Source: RH-AL1 sp964235705 (lineage in GTDB: Bacteria; Pseudomonadota; Alphaproteobacteria; Rhizobiales; Beijerinckiaceae). From it: a stretch of DNA of 64,000 bases. The stretch covers positions 1 to 64,000 of the forward strand of contig CAXSDP010000008.1 of NCBI GenBank assembly GCA_964235705.1, read 5' to 3'. The translations under genes and the position numbers were made by a program. Shown piece after piece: positions 24,704 through 32,318 of the stretch (positions are counted from its first letter, which is position 1; every line of letters starts with the position of its first letter). The notes under the pieces were generated by a model that was not told where the DNA came from, did not search any database, and worked only from the letters and a program-made list of their open reading frames with translations.

Positions 24704-25144
24704 TCACCGGCCGGTCCCTTCGAAATAGCGGCCCCTGAGAAGGTAGTGAAGATGGCTCGCGTCGCGCGCGACGGCGAACCGGAAGGTGCCCCTGGCCTCC
24801 GCCCCGACGCGCTCAAGCCGCTCGGCCCTGGCCACGCAGGCGCTCGGGTCACCCTCGCCGGCGCCGGACCACGCCAGGAAGGCCTCGACCGCGTCGGCCA
24901 GCTCGAACAGGCGCTCCATCATTGTTCGGCCGCCGAAGCGCTCGAAGCACAGGTAATCGAGGTGATCCCGCGCGTCGTCGGGATCGATGCCGTGCACGCG
25001 TCCGCCGCTTCCGTCGGGGTAACGGCACCGGTCGTGGGTGACCGGCTCGATCGCCCCCCTGCCCAGGATGCCGAGGACCAGCTCGCGATCCCAGCGGGTC
25101 TCGACCCTCGGATCGAGAGGGGAGAAGAAGAGATCCTGGAACAT
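24704..25144 (-). CDS. hypothetical protein
   Basis: 146-residue protein, not recognised. It has balanced composition with many aromatic and charged residues: MFQDLFFSPLDPRVE, WDRELVLGILGRG, DHLDYLCFERFGGR, and a helical AERLERVGAEA near the C-terminus. No signal peptide or membrane segment. Convergent with the Imm52 gene and 135 bp downstream of pnp on the same strand. It could be a further immunity-like or housekeeping protein; nothing decides this. Confidence 0.6.
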   Translation of the reverse strand: MFQDLFFSPLDPRVETRWDRELVLGILGRGAIEPVTHDRCRYPDGSGGRVHGIDPDDARDHLDYLCFERFGGRTMMERLFELADAVEAFLAWSGAGEGDPSACVARAERLERVGAEARGTFRFAVARDASHLHYLLRGRYFEGTGR

Positions 25145-25221
25145 CCCGGCAGCTTACCGGATCGGCGTCACCGGACAAGGTGGCGTCGACCCTTCGCGGG
25201 CACTCGCCGGCCGCGCCGGCG

Positions 25222-25247
25222 CGAAGGCGACCCGAGGGCCGCCTTCG
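25222..25247 (-). terminator. hairpin downstream of pnp
   Basis: Perfect 8-bp stem CGAAGGCG/CGCCTTCG with a 10-base loop, 34 bases after the pnp stop codon. No T-run follows on the minus strand, so it is more likely an RNA 3'-end stabiliser or Rho-related hairpin than a classical terminator. Confidence 0.4.
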
Positions 25248-25280
25248 AAGGGCCAGGGCCAGGAACGAGGGCTGACGGCC

Positions 25281-27410
25281 TTACTCCGCCGCCTGCTCCT
25301 TGCCCTCGATGTCCTCGCCGGTCGCCTGGTCCACCACGCGCATCGACAGCCGCACCTTGCCGCGATCGTCGAAGCCCATCAGCTTGACCTTCACCTTCTG
25401 CCCCTCCGACACGACGTCGGAGGACTTCGCCACCCGGCCCTTGGCGAGTTGGGAGATGTGCACCAACCCGTCCTTGGAGCCGTAGAAGTTCACGAAGGCG
25501 CCGAAGTCGACGACCTTGACCACCGTGCCCTCGTAGATCTGGCCGACCTCCGGGTCGGTCGCGATCGACTTGATCCAGGCGATCGCCGCCTTGATCGCCT
25601 GGCCGTCGGACGACGCCACCTTCACGGTGCCGTCGTCCTCGATGTTCACCTTGGCGCCGGTCTTCTCCACGATCTCGCGGATCACCTTGCCGCCGGTGCC
25701 GATCACCTCGCGGATCTTGTCGGTCGGGATCTTCAGCGTCTCGATGCGCGGGGCGAACTCGCCCAGCTCCGCGCGGGCGCCGGTCAGCGCCTTGGCCATC
25801 TCGTCCAGGATGTGCAGGCGGCCGTCCTTGGCCTGGCCGAGCGCCACCTTCATGATCTCGGCGGTGATGCCGGCGATCTTGATGTCCATCTGCAGCGAGG
25901 TCACGCCGTCCGACGTGCCGGCCACCTTGAAGTCCATGTCGCCGAGGTGGTCCTCGTCGCCGAGGATGTCGGAGAGCACCGCGTAGCGCTCGCCCTCCAG
26001 GATCAGGCCCATCGCGATGCCCGCCGTCGGCCGCTTGAGCGGCACGCCGGCGTCCATCAGCGCGAGCGAGGCGCCGCACACGGTGGCCATGGAGGACGAG
26101 CCGTTCGACTCGGTGATCTCCGACACCACGCGCACCGTGTAGGGGAACTCGGCGGCGGTGGGCAGCATCGGGCGGATCGCGCGCCAGGCGAGCTTGCCGT
26201 GGCCGATCTCGCGGCGGCCGGGCGAGCCCATGCGGCCGGTCTCACCCACCGAGTAGGGGGGGAAGTTGTAGTGGAGGAGGAAGCGCTCCTTGTAGGTCCC
26301 TTCCAGCGAGTCGATGAACTGCTCGTCCTCGCCGGTGCCGAGCGTCGCCACCACCATCGCCTGCGTTTCGCCGCGCGTGAACAGCGCCGAGCCGTGCGCG
26401 CGGGGCAGGAAGCCGGCCTCCGCCACGATCGGGCGCACCGTCCTCACGTCGCGGCCGTCGATGCGGACCCCTTCGTCGAGGATGGTGTTGCGCACCACCT
26501 TGGCCTGCAGGTCGTGGAACACCGCGCCCACCTGCTCCTTGGTGAAGCGCGCCTCGCCGCCTTCGGGGAACATCGCGGCGTGGACCTTGGCCTTCACCGC
26601 GTCGACCGCCTTGTAGCGCTCCGCCTTGGCGGTGATCTTGTAGGCTTGGCGCAGCTCGCCTTCGGCGACGCCGGCCACCGCGCTCGCCACCGACGCGTGG
26701 TCGGGGGCGTTGAAGTCGCGCGGGTCCTTGGCCGCCTTCTCCGCGAGGCGGATGATCGCCTCGATCACCGGCTGGAAGCCCCGGTGGCCGGTCATCACCG
26801 CCTCCAGCATGACGTCCTCGGACAGCTCCTTGGCCTCCGACTCCACCATCAGCACCGCGTCGGCCGTCCCGGCGACCACGAGGTCGAGGGACGACTCCTT
26901 CATCTCGTCGATGGTCGGGTTGAGCTTCAGTTCACCGTTGATCCGGCCCACGCGGGCGCCGCCGATCGGCCCCATGAACGGGATGCCGGACAGGGTGAGC
27001 GCCGCGGACGTGGCGACCATGGCGAGCACGTCGGGGTCGTTCTCCAGGTCGTGCGCGAGCACGGTGACGACCACCTGCGTGTCGTTGCGGTAGCCGGCGG
27101 GGAACAGCGGGCGGATCGGCCGGTCGATCAGGCGGGACACCAGCGTCTCCTTCTCGCTGGGGCGCCCTTCGCGCTTGAAGTAGCCGCCGGGGATGCGGCC
27201 GGCGGCGAAGGCCTTCTCCTGGTAGTTCACGGTGAGGGGGAAGAAGTCCTGCCCCGGCTTGGGGGACTTCAGGCCGACCACGGTGGCGAGCACGGTGGTC
27301 TCGCCGTAGGTGGCGAGCACGGCGCCGTCGGCCTGGCGGGCGATGCGGCCGGTTTCGAGCACGAGCTTGCGCCCGGCCCAGTCGAGGACTTCGCGATGGA
27401 TGTCGAACAT
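25281..27410 (-). CDS. pnp: polyribonucleotide nucleotidyltransferase (PNPase)
   Basis: 709-residue PNPase, a 3'-to-5' phosphorolytic exoribonuclease and degradosome component. Order of domains: first RNase PH (MFDIHREVLDWAGRKL, FPLTVNYQEKAFAAGRIPGG), helical linker, second catalytic RNase PH (GSALFTRGETQAMVVATLG, MATVCGASLALMDAGVP, GDEDHLGDMDFKVAGT), KH with IGTGGKVIREI, and S1 with GQIYEGTVVKVVDFGAFV, then an acidic tail. Full length for the family. The start ATG at 27410 gives the conserved N-terminus although its ribosome site is weak. rpsO lies upstream on the same strand, the order normal in bacteria. PNPase usually represses its own mRNA through the leader. Confidence 0.98.
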   Translation of the reverse strand: MFDIHREVLDWAGRKLVLETGRIARQADGAVLATYGETTVLATVVGLKSPKPGQDFFPLTVNYQEKAFAAGRIPGGYFKREGRPSEKETLVSRLIDRPIRPLFPAGYRNDTQVVVTVLAHDLENDPDVLAMVATSAALTLSGIPFMGPIGGARVGRINGELKLNPTIDEMKESSLDLVVAGTADAVLMVESEAKELSEDVMLEAVMTGHRGFQPVIEAIIRLAEKAAKDPRDFNAPDHASVASAVAGVAEGELRQAYKITAKAERYKAVDAVKAKVHAAMFPEGGEARFTKEQVGAVFHDLQAKVVRNTILDEGVRIDGRDVRTVRPIVAEAGFLPRAHGSALFTRGETQAMVVATLGTGEDEQFIDSLEGTYKERFLLHYNFPPYSVGETGRMGSPGRREIGHGKLAWRAIRPMLPTAAEFPYTVRVVSEITESNGSSSMATVCGASLALMDAGVPLKRPTAGIAMGLILEGERYAVLSDILGDEDHLGDMDFKVAGTSDGVTSLQMDIKIAGITAEIMKVALGQAKDGRLHILDEMAKALTGARAELGEFAPRIETLKIPTDKIREVIGTGGKVIREIVEKTGAKVNIEDDGTVKVASSDGQAIKAAIAWIKSIATDPEVGQIYEGTVVKVVDFGAFVNFYGSKDGLVHISQLAKGRVAKSSDVVSEGQKVKVKLMGFDDRGKVRLSMRVVDQATGEDIEGKEQAAE

Positions 27411-27838
27411 GTGGAGCAATCGTCTCTCGTTGGCGCGACCCGCCGGTGGCGGTCGCCACAACAAGACGGCGAGGGGCTGTCGAAGGGAGGAGGGCCTTGA
27501 TCCAGTCCCGAGGCGGCCCGGTCGGCGCGGGCCCTCGAAGGGGGATGGGGACGCCCGGACGGGACCCCATCGAGCGGGACCCCGTCTGGCGATAAGGTAT
27601 CGTCCCAACGACAGCGCCTGGCGATCCTGCCATGGCAGCTTGATGGTGCCCCTGCGGGCCGCGCGGATGGGCCTGACGCCCGTTCAGCCCGCGGCCCCAT
27701 GCCGCGAGCCTCGTGGACGTTTGCACGTCCGCGAATGGATGGCGGGCGACGAGACGCCGCCCGGTCGCATCTATGACACGATCGCGGCCGAACGGGAAGC
27801 CGCCCCTTGACGCGGCCGCCCGGACGTTTGGGCGCGCC
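27411..27838. promoter_or_regulatory. rpsO-pnp intergenic leader
   Basis: 428 bp without a supported gene between rpsO and pnp, long for this operon. It contains small dyads, including GGACGT-TTGC-ACGTCC near 27714-27729, and G-rich purine stretches near 27480-27550. In other bacteria this leader is the site of RNase III cutting and PNPase autocontrol; whether that holds here cannot be read from sequence. Confidence 0.4.
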
Positions 27839-28108
27839 TCAGCGGCGGATGCCGAGCCGCTCGATCAGCGCCCGGTAGCGCGGCTCGTCGCCCTTCTTCA
27901 CGTAGTCGAGCAGCTGGCGGCGCTGCGACACCATCTTGAGCAGGCCGCGCCGGGAATGGTTGTCCTTGGCGTGGAGCTTGAAGTGCTCGGTCAGGTTGGT
28001 GATGCGCTCGGTCAGGATCGCCACCTGCACCTCGGGCGAGCCGGTGTCGCCCGGCTTGGTGGCGTAATCGGTGATGACCGCCTGCTTGCGCTCGGCTGTG
28101 ATCGACAT
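27839..28108 (-). CDS. rpsO: 30S ribosomal protein S15
   Basis: 89-residue S15, exactly the usual length. MSITAERKQAVI, TGSPEVQVAILTERI, HSRRGLLKMVSQRRQLLDY and RYRALIERLGIRR are universal S15 segments. It binds 16S rRNA at the central-domain three-way junction early in 30S assembly. AGGAAGGA before the ATG at 28108 fixes the start, despite an in-frame TTG two codons upstream. Upstream one expects truB; instead a surface-glycan gene patch begins 275 bp away, showing a rearrangement. Confidence 0.98.
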   Translation of the reverse strand: MSITAERKQAVITDYATKPGDTGSPEVQVAILTERITNLTEHFKLHAKDNHSRRGLLKMVSQRRQLLDYVKKGDEPRYRALIERLGIRR

Positions 28109-28382
28109 CGTCAAGTCCTTCCTGGTTGGGCGGGCGGCCCCTGCCGCCGCTCGAGCCTCGCCGCCGCCTTGGCCGGGATGTCGTCCAGCCGGGTGACGGG
28201 GAGGGGTACCGACCGTGGAGTCGGGCGAGCGTGGTTATACACGCTTCGCGCCGGAGGGGAACCTGGTGCGGTGACCGGGGTCTGGATGGGCTATCCCGAG
28301 CGTGAGGCGTGATCCCGCCGACGCGTGAGCGGATCGAGGCAGGTCAGGGTGCGGCCTCGACTGCCTCGACAGGTGTTCCTCA

Positions 28383-29639
28383 TCAATTCCTGTTTGGTGT
28401 GTTGCCGTAACAAAGGATGTTGGGATTGATGTTTCGGAACCAAGCATGACCCAGATCCGGAGCCGTATTATCCGTGATACGGTTCGGGCCGGATCCATTT
28501 TCTTCGTCGGCGAAATAGTCCATGGCTTCGGCTATTTCCCCATGAACGAAATTGTTCGTCGCCGAGGGTGCGATCTTGTAGGCTTGCGCCGTTCCGCCCG
28601 CAGCCGAACCGCGAAAGCCATAGAATATGTTCGAAGTGTAATTCCCTAAGTTGCTTCCGAGCGTATCCGTGCCTATCCTCGCGTCCGCGAGCCAAAATCC
28701 AGTCCAATCCTGGTCGCTATCAATCATCTTGTAAAGCAGGTTGCTTGTTGCCTGAACTTGAGACCAGGCGGTAAACCTCGCTCCCGCGACATAGCTATTG
28801 ATATGGTTGCGAGAAAAGATAATGCTTGGAGGGGAAGCGTGATTCTTGTTTTGTCTTCCGACAGCCTCCAGGCCGATCGTCACCGCGACAAACTCGCTGT
28901 CGTGAACTTTTACACCTTCCGAGTCATCCTCGACCTTTAAACCTGTCACGGCGTAATAGCAGGTGGCGTGGTCGACCTCGACGCCGATGGATCCTGCGGT
29001 GAGGCGGAAACAGGAGCCTAGACCAGTCCTTGGATCGACCCCGCTTTTGGTACGGGGCGACGTGCCGCTGACGGACACGTCACGTAGTGTTCCGTAGGCT
29101 CCGTTCTCCAGGACAACCCCTTCACGCCACGTCGATGTCCCGTTCCCGGACCGTATGTCCACGTCGTGGATCGACGGACCGTGCTGCGTGCTCGCGAAGC
29201 GCTCGAAATGCACGGTGATCGCGGGGACGGACGTGGGATCTGGGGCGACGAGGGAGAGCCCCGAAACTTCTACGCCGCTCGTTGGACTATCCTCGTCGAT
29301 TTCAAGGCCCGCACGCTCCCCTTTCCCGAAGAGGATGCGCGTCAAACCTACGCCCGCGCCCATCACGTGCACGGGTTGATCGCGAACCACGAGCCTGCAG
29401 TCGGCCCTGAACGTACCGGCCGGCAGGGCGATGACGCCCGATTTCGCGAGGTTCCTTACGGCATCGGGCCATATGGAAACGCATATGTCTTCCGTTCCGG
29501 ATCGACGAGCGTCCCCAACCGCGTTCGCTTGCGCCACGAGCGAGATCCCGGAGTAACTTACGGCAGCCAGACCGAGCGATCGAAAGCGGCGACGTGACTG
29601 GAACAGCGCGCACCTCACGGGATATTCGTCAAAGGGCAA
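28383..29639 (-). CDS. secreted right-handed beta-helix (pectate-lyase-like) protein
   Basis: 418-residue protein. After an Arg-rich start comes a hydrophobic segment (LGLAAVSYSGISLVAQANA) that looks like a signal peptide. The rest is a parallel beta-helix of the pectate-lyase superfamily: repeated short strands such as VEVSGLSLVAPD, IHDVDIRSGNGTS, LRDVSVSGTS and GLKVEDDSEGVKVHDSEFV. Such proteins cleave or bind acidic or surface polysaccharide, and many are tailspike-like. The start is TTG 29639, with GAGG six bases upstream; it overlaps the GT61 gene end by 11 bp. Less G/C-rich than surroundings. Catalytic residues cannot be assigned. Confidence 0.7.
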   Translation of the reverse strand: MPFDEYPVRCALFQSRRRFRSLGLAAVSYSGISLVAQANAVGDARRSGTEDICVSIWPDAVRNLAKSGVIALPAGTFRADCRLVVRDQPVHVMGAGVGLTRILFGKGERAGLEIDEDSPTSGVEVSGLSLVAPDPTSVPAITVHFERFASTQHGPSIHDVDIRSGNGTSTWREGVVLENGAYGTLRDVSVSGTSPRTKSGVDPRTGLGSCFRLTAGSIGVEVDHATCYYAVTGLKVEDDSEGVKVHDSEFVAVTIGLEAVGRQNKNHASPPSIIFSRNHINSYVAGARFTAWSQVQATSNLLYKMIDSDQDWTGFWLADARIGTDTLGSNLGNYTSNIFYGFRGSAAGGTAQAYKIAPSATNNFVHGEIAEAMDYFADEENGSGPNRITDNTAPDLGHAWFRNINPNILCYGNTPNRN

Positions 29640-30795
29640 GGAATGCCTCGAGCTTCGTCACGTCGAAATGAAATGATCGTAGGAAGTGGCGATCGTGACT
29701 AGCCTCGTCCGCTGGGCCGAACTCGACGTGATAGTCGCGACCGAGTTGGCTCGAGAGGTCCCAGTAGAAAGGATCGTCCCAGCCGCTCGGTGAGATGTGG
29801 AGGCAAGGCGCATCGATCGGTTGGAAGATCTGGTTGGTCATTGCCGCTCCCATGATGCCGAACGTCTTCTTGGCACCCTTCACCGCGCGGATTTGCTCAA
29901 GCAACGGGAGGCTTTCACACAGGAGTTCCCTGGCGCCGAGAGCGGCGCAAACCGATCGAACCTCTTCTAGGTTCGTGATCTGTCTCGGCCAGCCCAGCGC
30001 GCGATTGATGAAGACAAGTTCGTCCGACGATTCGACTGGGCCCGCGGCATCGAGCAGGAAGCTTCGGGTGAACGCGAGCGCGTGGCCGTTCTTCAGACTG
30101 GGATGATAGGATATTGGCGTCACATAATATAAATCGCTTATTTCGTAGCATATCTTTCTATCAAGTATTTGTATCCCCCCGCTGCTAGATCCCATGAAAA
30201 GGGAGGCCCCCTCCCGACGAACGTTGTCGCTGGGTTCGTTGAACGACGACATGATGATCGAACACGTGCTCAGCTCCGGTCGAGCCATGGCGGACATCCG
30301 TGCGAAATCGTCAGCGAGCCAATGCCCGTAATTGAATGATCCAGATGACCCGACGAAAAGTGCCGTTCTGGCGTCGAGTGGCATGCGCTCCGCTGGCAGT
30401 CTTTTTTGAAGGTCTTCGCCTTGTTCGCCGCGATCGGGCCAACGATACGTTTCATAAATGGGCAATATTTTCTGCCCGTCGACCGCGAAAAGCATGTTGT
30501 TCCAGATCAGCGCTCTCGCGATACGAACTAAAATCGATGGGGAGCAATACGTGAACGATGCCGACTTGTGTCGAAGTGATGCGTCATTAGCAGCGAAACC
30601 ATCTCCGGACAGGCACTTAATAGCGCTTCGAGCCGGAACGCTTGAAGGAAAAATTTCCGTGACGAACTCTATGAGATTCTTATGTTTAGAGTAAGTCTCG
30701 TATAGTTTCGCAATGTCGTAAAATGGATCAAAAAAACCACCAGCCTCATAAAGTATGCTGGGACAGCAAGACAAAAGGTTAGTCTCGGTTGTCAT
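29629..30795 (-). CDS. glycosyltransferase family 61 protein
   Basis: 388-residue GT61 (DUF563-type) transferase, a family known for capsule and surface-glycan glycosylation. Landmarks: ALFVGSSGSFNYGHWLADDF with the conserved NYGHWL motif, ELVFINRALGWPRQITNLEEV, and KKTFGIMGAAMTNQIFQPIDA, the donor-site region. No signal peptide; cytoplasmic. The ATG at 30795 was chosen over a TTG at 30888, which has no ribosome site. It is divergent from the methyltransferase at 30905 and shares an operon, with an 11-bp overlap, with the beta-helix gene. Base composition is clearly poorer in G/C than the flanking chromosome, suggesting transfer. Confidence 0.82.
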   Translation of the reverse strand: MTTETNLLSCCPSILYEAGGFFDPFYDIAKLYETYSKHKNLIEFVTEIFPSSVPARSAIKCLSGDGFAANDASLRHKSASFTYCSPSILVRIARALIWNNMLFAVDGQKILPIYETYRWPDRGEQGEDLQKRLPAERMPLDARTALFVGSSGSFNYGHWLADDFARMSAMARPELSTCSIIMSSFNEPSDNVRREGASLFMGSSSGGIQILDRKICYEISDLYYVTPISYHPSLKNGHALAFTRSFLLDAAGPVESSDELVFINRALGWPRQITNLEEVRSVCAALGARELLCESLPLLEQIRAVKGAKKTFGIMGAAMTNQIFQPIDAPCLHISPSGWDDPFYWDLSSQLGRDYHVEFGPADEASHDRHFLRSFHFDVTKLEAFLAL

Positions 30796-30904
30796 CGGTT
30801 GTGCGCTCGGCGTTGCGGAATGAGGGCTGGTATCGGGTTTATGACAAGGGTTGCTCCTGGTGAAGTCAAGAGCTAGGCTTCCGCTCAAGGGTTTTGGGGG
30901 TTAG

Positions 30905-31582
30905 ATGCTTCGCCACGAGTTCATCCAGCGCTTCGTCGACATGATACCAAATGCTCGGTATCTCGAGGTGGGCGTGAGTACAGGCGAAACGTTCACGCGC
31001 ATCAAGGCGAGAAAGAAAACCGGCGTTGATCCCGTCTACGCCTTTGATTTCAAGGCTAACGCCGAGGCGGATAGTACGGCGCATTATGAAGTCTTGACGA
31101 GCGACGCTTTTTTCCAGAAGGCAATCGAGCGGGGCGTCAAGAAGTTCGATGTCGTGTTCTTGGATGGCTTGCACACGTTCGAGCAGATCCTCAAGGACCT
31201 GCTTAACGCCGTTCACCTCGTTGAAGAATCGGGCATCATAGTCATCGACGACGTGATACCGTCCGATTACACCGCGTCCGTTAGCGATGTTCCAACCATG
31301 TTCGCCCTCCGCCGCGCGGCGGGAAATGCGGATGCGAGTTGGATGGGTGACGTTTATAAGATCGTGTGGTTTGTGGCGACTTACATGCCGTTCTTCAACT
31401 ACGCGACCATCAAAGAAAACCACGGACAAATGGTGCTTTGGCGCGGCGTGAATCGCACGGTCGAAAAGGACATTAAACTCAAAAACATATCAGAAAAAGA
31501 ATTCAAGGATGTTGTATTAGAAAGTGATATATATAATATGATGCCTTTTGAGGAAATCGTATCCATGATAAAACGGCAATAA
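30905..31582 (+). CDS. class I SAM-dependent methyltransferase
   Basis: 225-residue methyltransferase of the Methyltransf_24 kind common in polysaccharide loci. ARYLEVGVSTGETF is the SAM-binding glycine-rich loop; FDVVFLDGLHTFEQILKDLLNAV and SGIIVIDDVIPSD give the acidic post-strand motifs. The C-terminal third is Lys/Glu/Asn-rich, with codon use unlike the chromosome, and the gene ends in an A/T-rich tract. It probably methylates a nucleotide-sugar or glycan. The start ATG is at 30905. Divergent from GT61. Confidence 0.82.
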   Translation: MLRHEFIQRFVDMIPNARYLEVGVSTGETFTRIKARKKTGVDPVYAFDFKANAEADSTAHYEVLTSDAFFQKAIERGVKKFDVVFLDGLHTFEQILKDLLNAVHLVEESGIIVIDDVIPSDYTASVSDVPTMFALRRAAGNADASWMGDVYKIVWFVATYMPFFNYATIKENHGQMVLWRGVNRTVEKDIKLKNISEKEFKDVVLESDIYNMMPFEEIVSMIKRQ

Positions 31583-31734
31583 AAAAGTATGTTGCATTAC
31601 TGTGGATCTGAAGTAAATATTTTGTATGTATTGTTTGCACTCAATGTGGCCTCTTCTAGCGAAAGACGTCGCCGCTGGTTCCTACGGTAACTGCGATTAC
31701 TAGCGCGTTCTGCCAATCTTTCCCGTGAACTACC

Positions 31735-31996
31735 TTCACGCTTGGCGTTCGCACTCCGACGGCACATACGGCACGCAGGTGCGGTCCTGTACGGACCCAT
31801 CGCGGGAGCGGTCGTTGATTGATACCGGCGCGATCTTGAAATTCCCAGAGTCAAAGGTGATTACTGGCGTGTTGTGCGACGCCGGATGATCCGTGCGCGA
31901 CAACGATGTCGCCTACGCGTCGTAGAAGACCTGGGCCTATTTCTGCTTTTGGGGGTGACGGGCCGGCGCCGATCCATGTCCCGCCTTCAAGTCGCC
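31735..31996 (+). pseudogene. decayed duplicate of the 5' end of the GT2 gene
   Basis: This stretch aligns with 32248-32512, the leader and first codons of the GT2 gene at 32321. Shared blocks include CTTCACGCTTG, TTGAAATTCCC, GACGCC, AACGATGTCGCCTACGCG versus AACGACGTCGCCTGCGCG, and GGGCCGGCGCCGATCCATGT. In-frame stops (TGA at 31887-31889, TAG at 31923-31925) and indels abolish coding. It is either the wreck of a second tandem glycosyltransferase gene or a partial duplication. Confidence 0.8.
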
Positions 31997-32318
31997 GCAC
32001 ACCGCATCGCGCGGGCCGACCTGTAGGGCGCCGAAGCCTTGCTCGATCCAGCATCCGACCGCGTCGCTTCATGGCAGGGCCGTTCAAACAAACTCCGACG
32101 CTGTTTATCTAAAGAGCGGCAGCGGTGCAAATACGATAAAAGATACTAGTATCCTTTGATATAAAGATTTGTTAAGGAAATTTAAAAGTAATTCAAAGAT
32201 AATATAAACAAAATGTATGTTTTGAGGATTATCAATGTTGTATAAAAGGACTTCACGCTTGATGTCCGCGCCTTGGCAAAACATGCCGACTGGAGGTGCG
32301 TTCTCGTAGGAGGCCCCA
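31997..32318. other. gene-free A/T-rich stretch before the GT2 gene
   Basis: No gene is supported. 32100-32280 is very A/T-rich (runs such as AAAGATTTGTTAAGGAAATTT) and probably contains the promoter of the GT2 gene, although no hexamer pair stands out. The last part (32248-32318) is the leader that is duplicated at 31735-31800. Confidence 0.5.

Noticed and set aside
25038..27500. 820-codon open frame antisense to pnp
   Set aside because: It mirrors pnp codon by codon; long antisense frames are normal in DNA this rich in G/C, and the translation is Arg/His/Gly/Val-rich without any domain.
28383..32300. prophage (because of the tailspike-like beta-helix protein)
   Set aside because: No integrase, capsid, terminase or tail genes; the neighbours are glycan enzymes.
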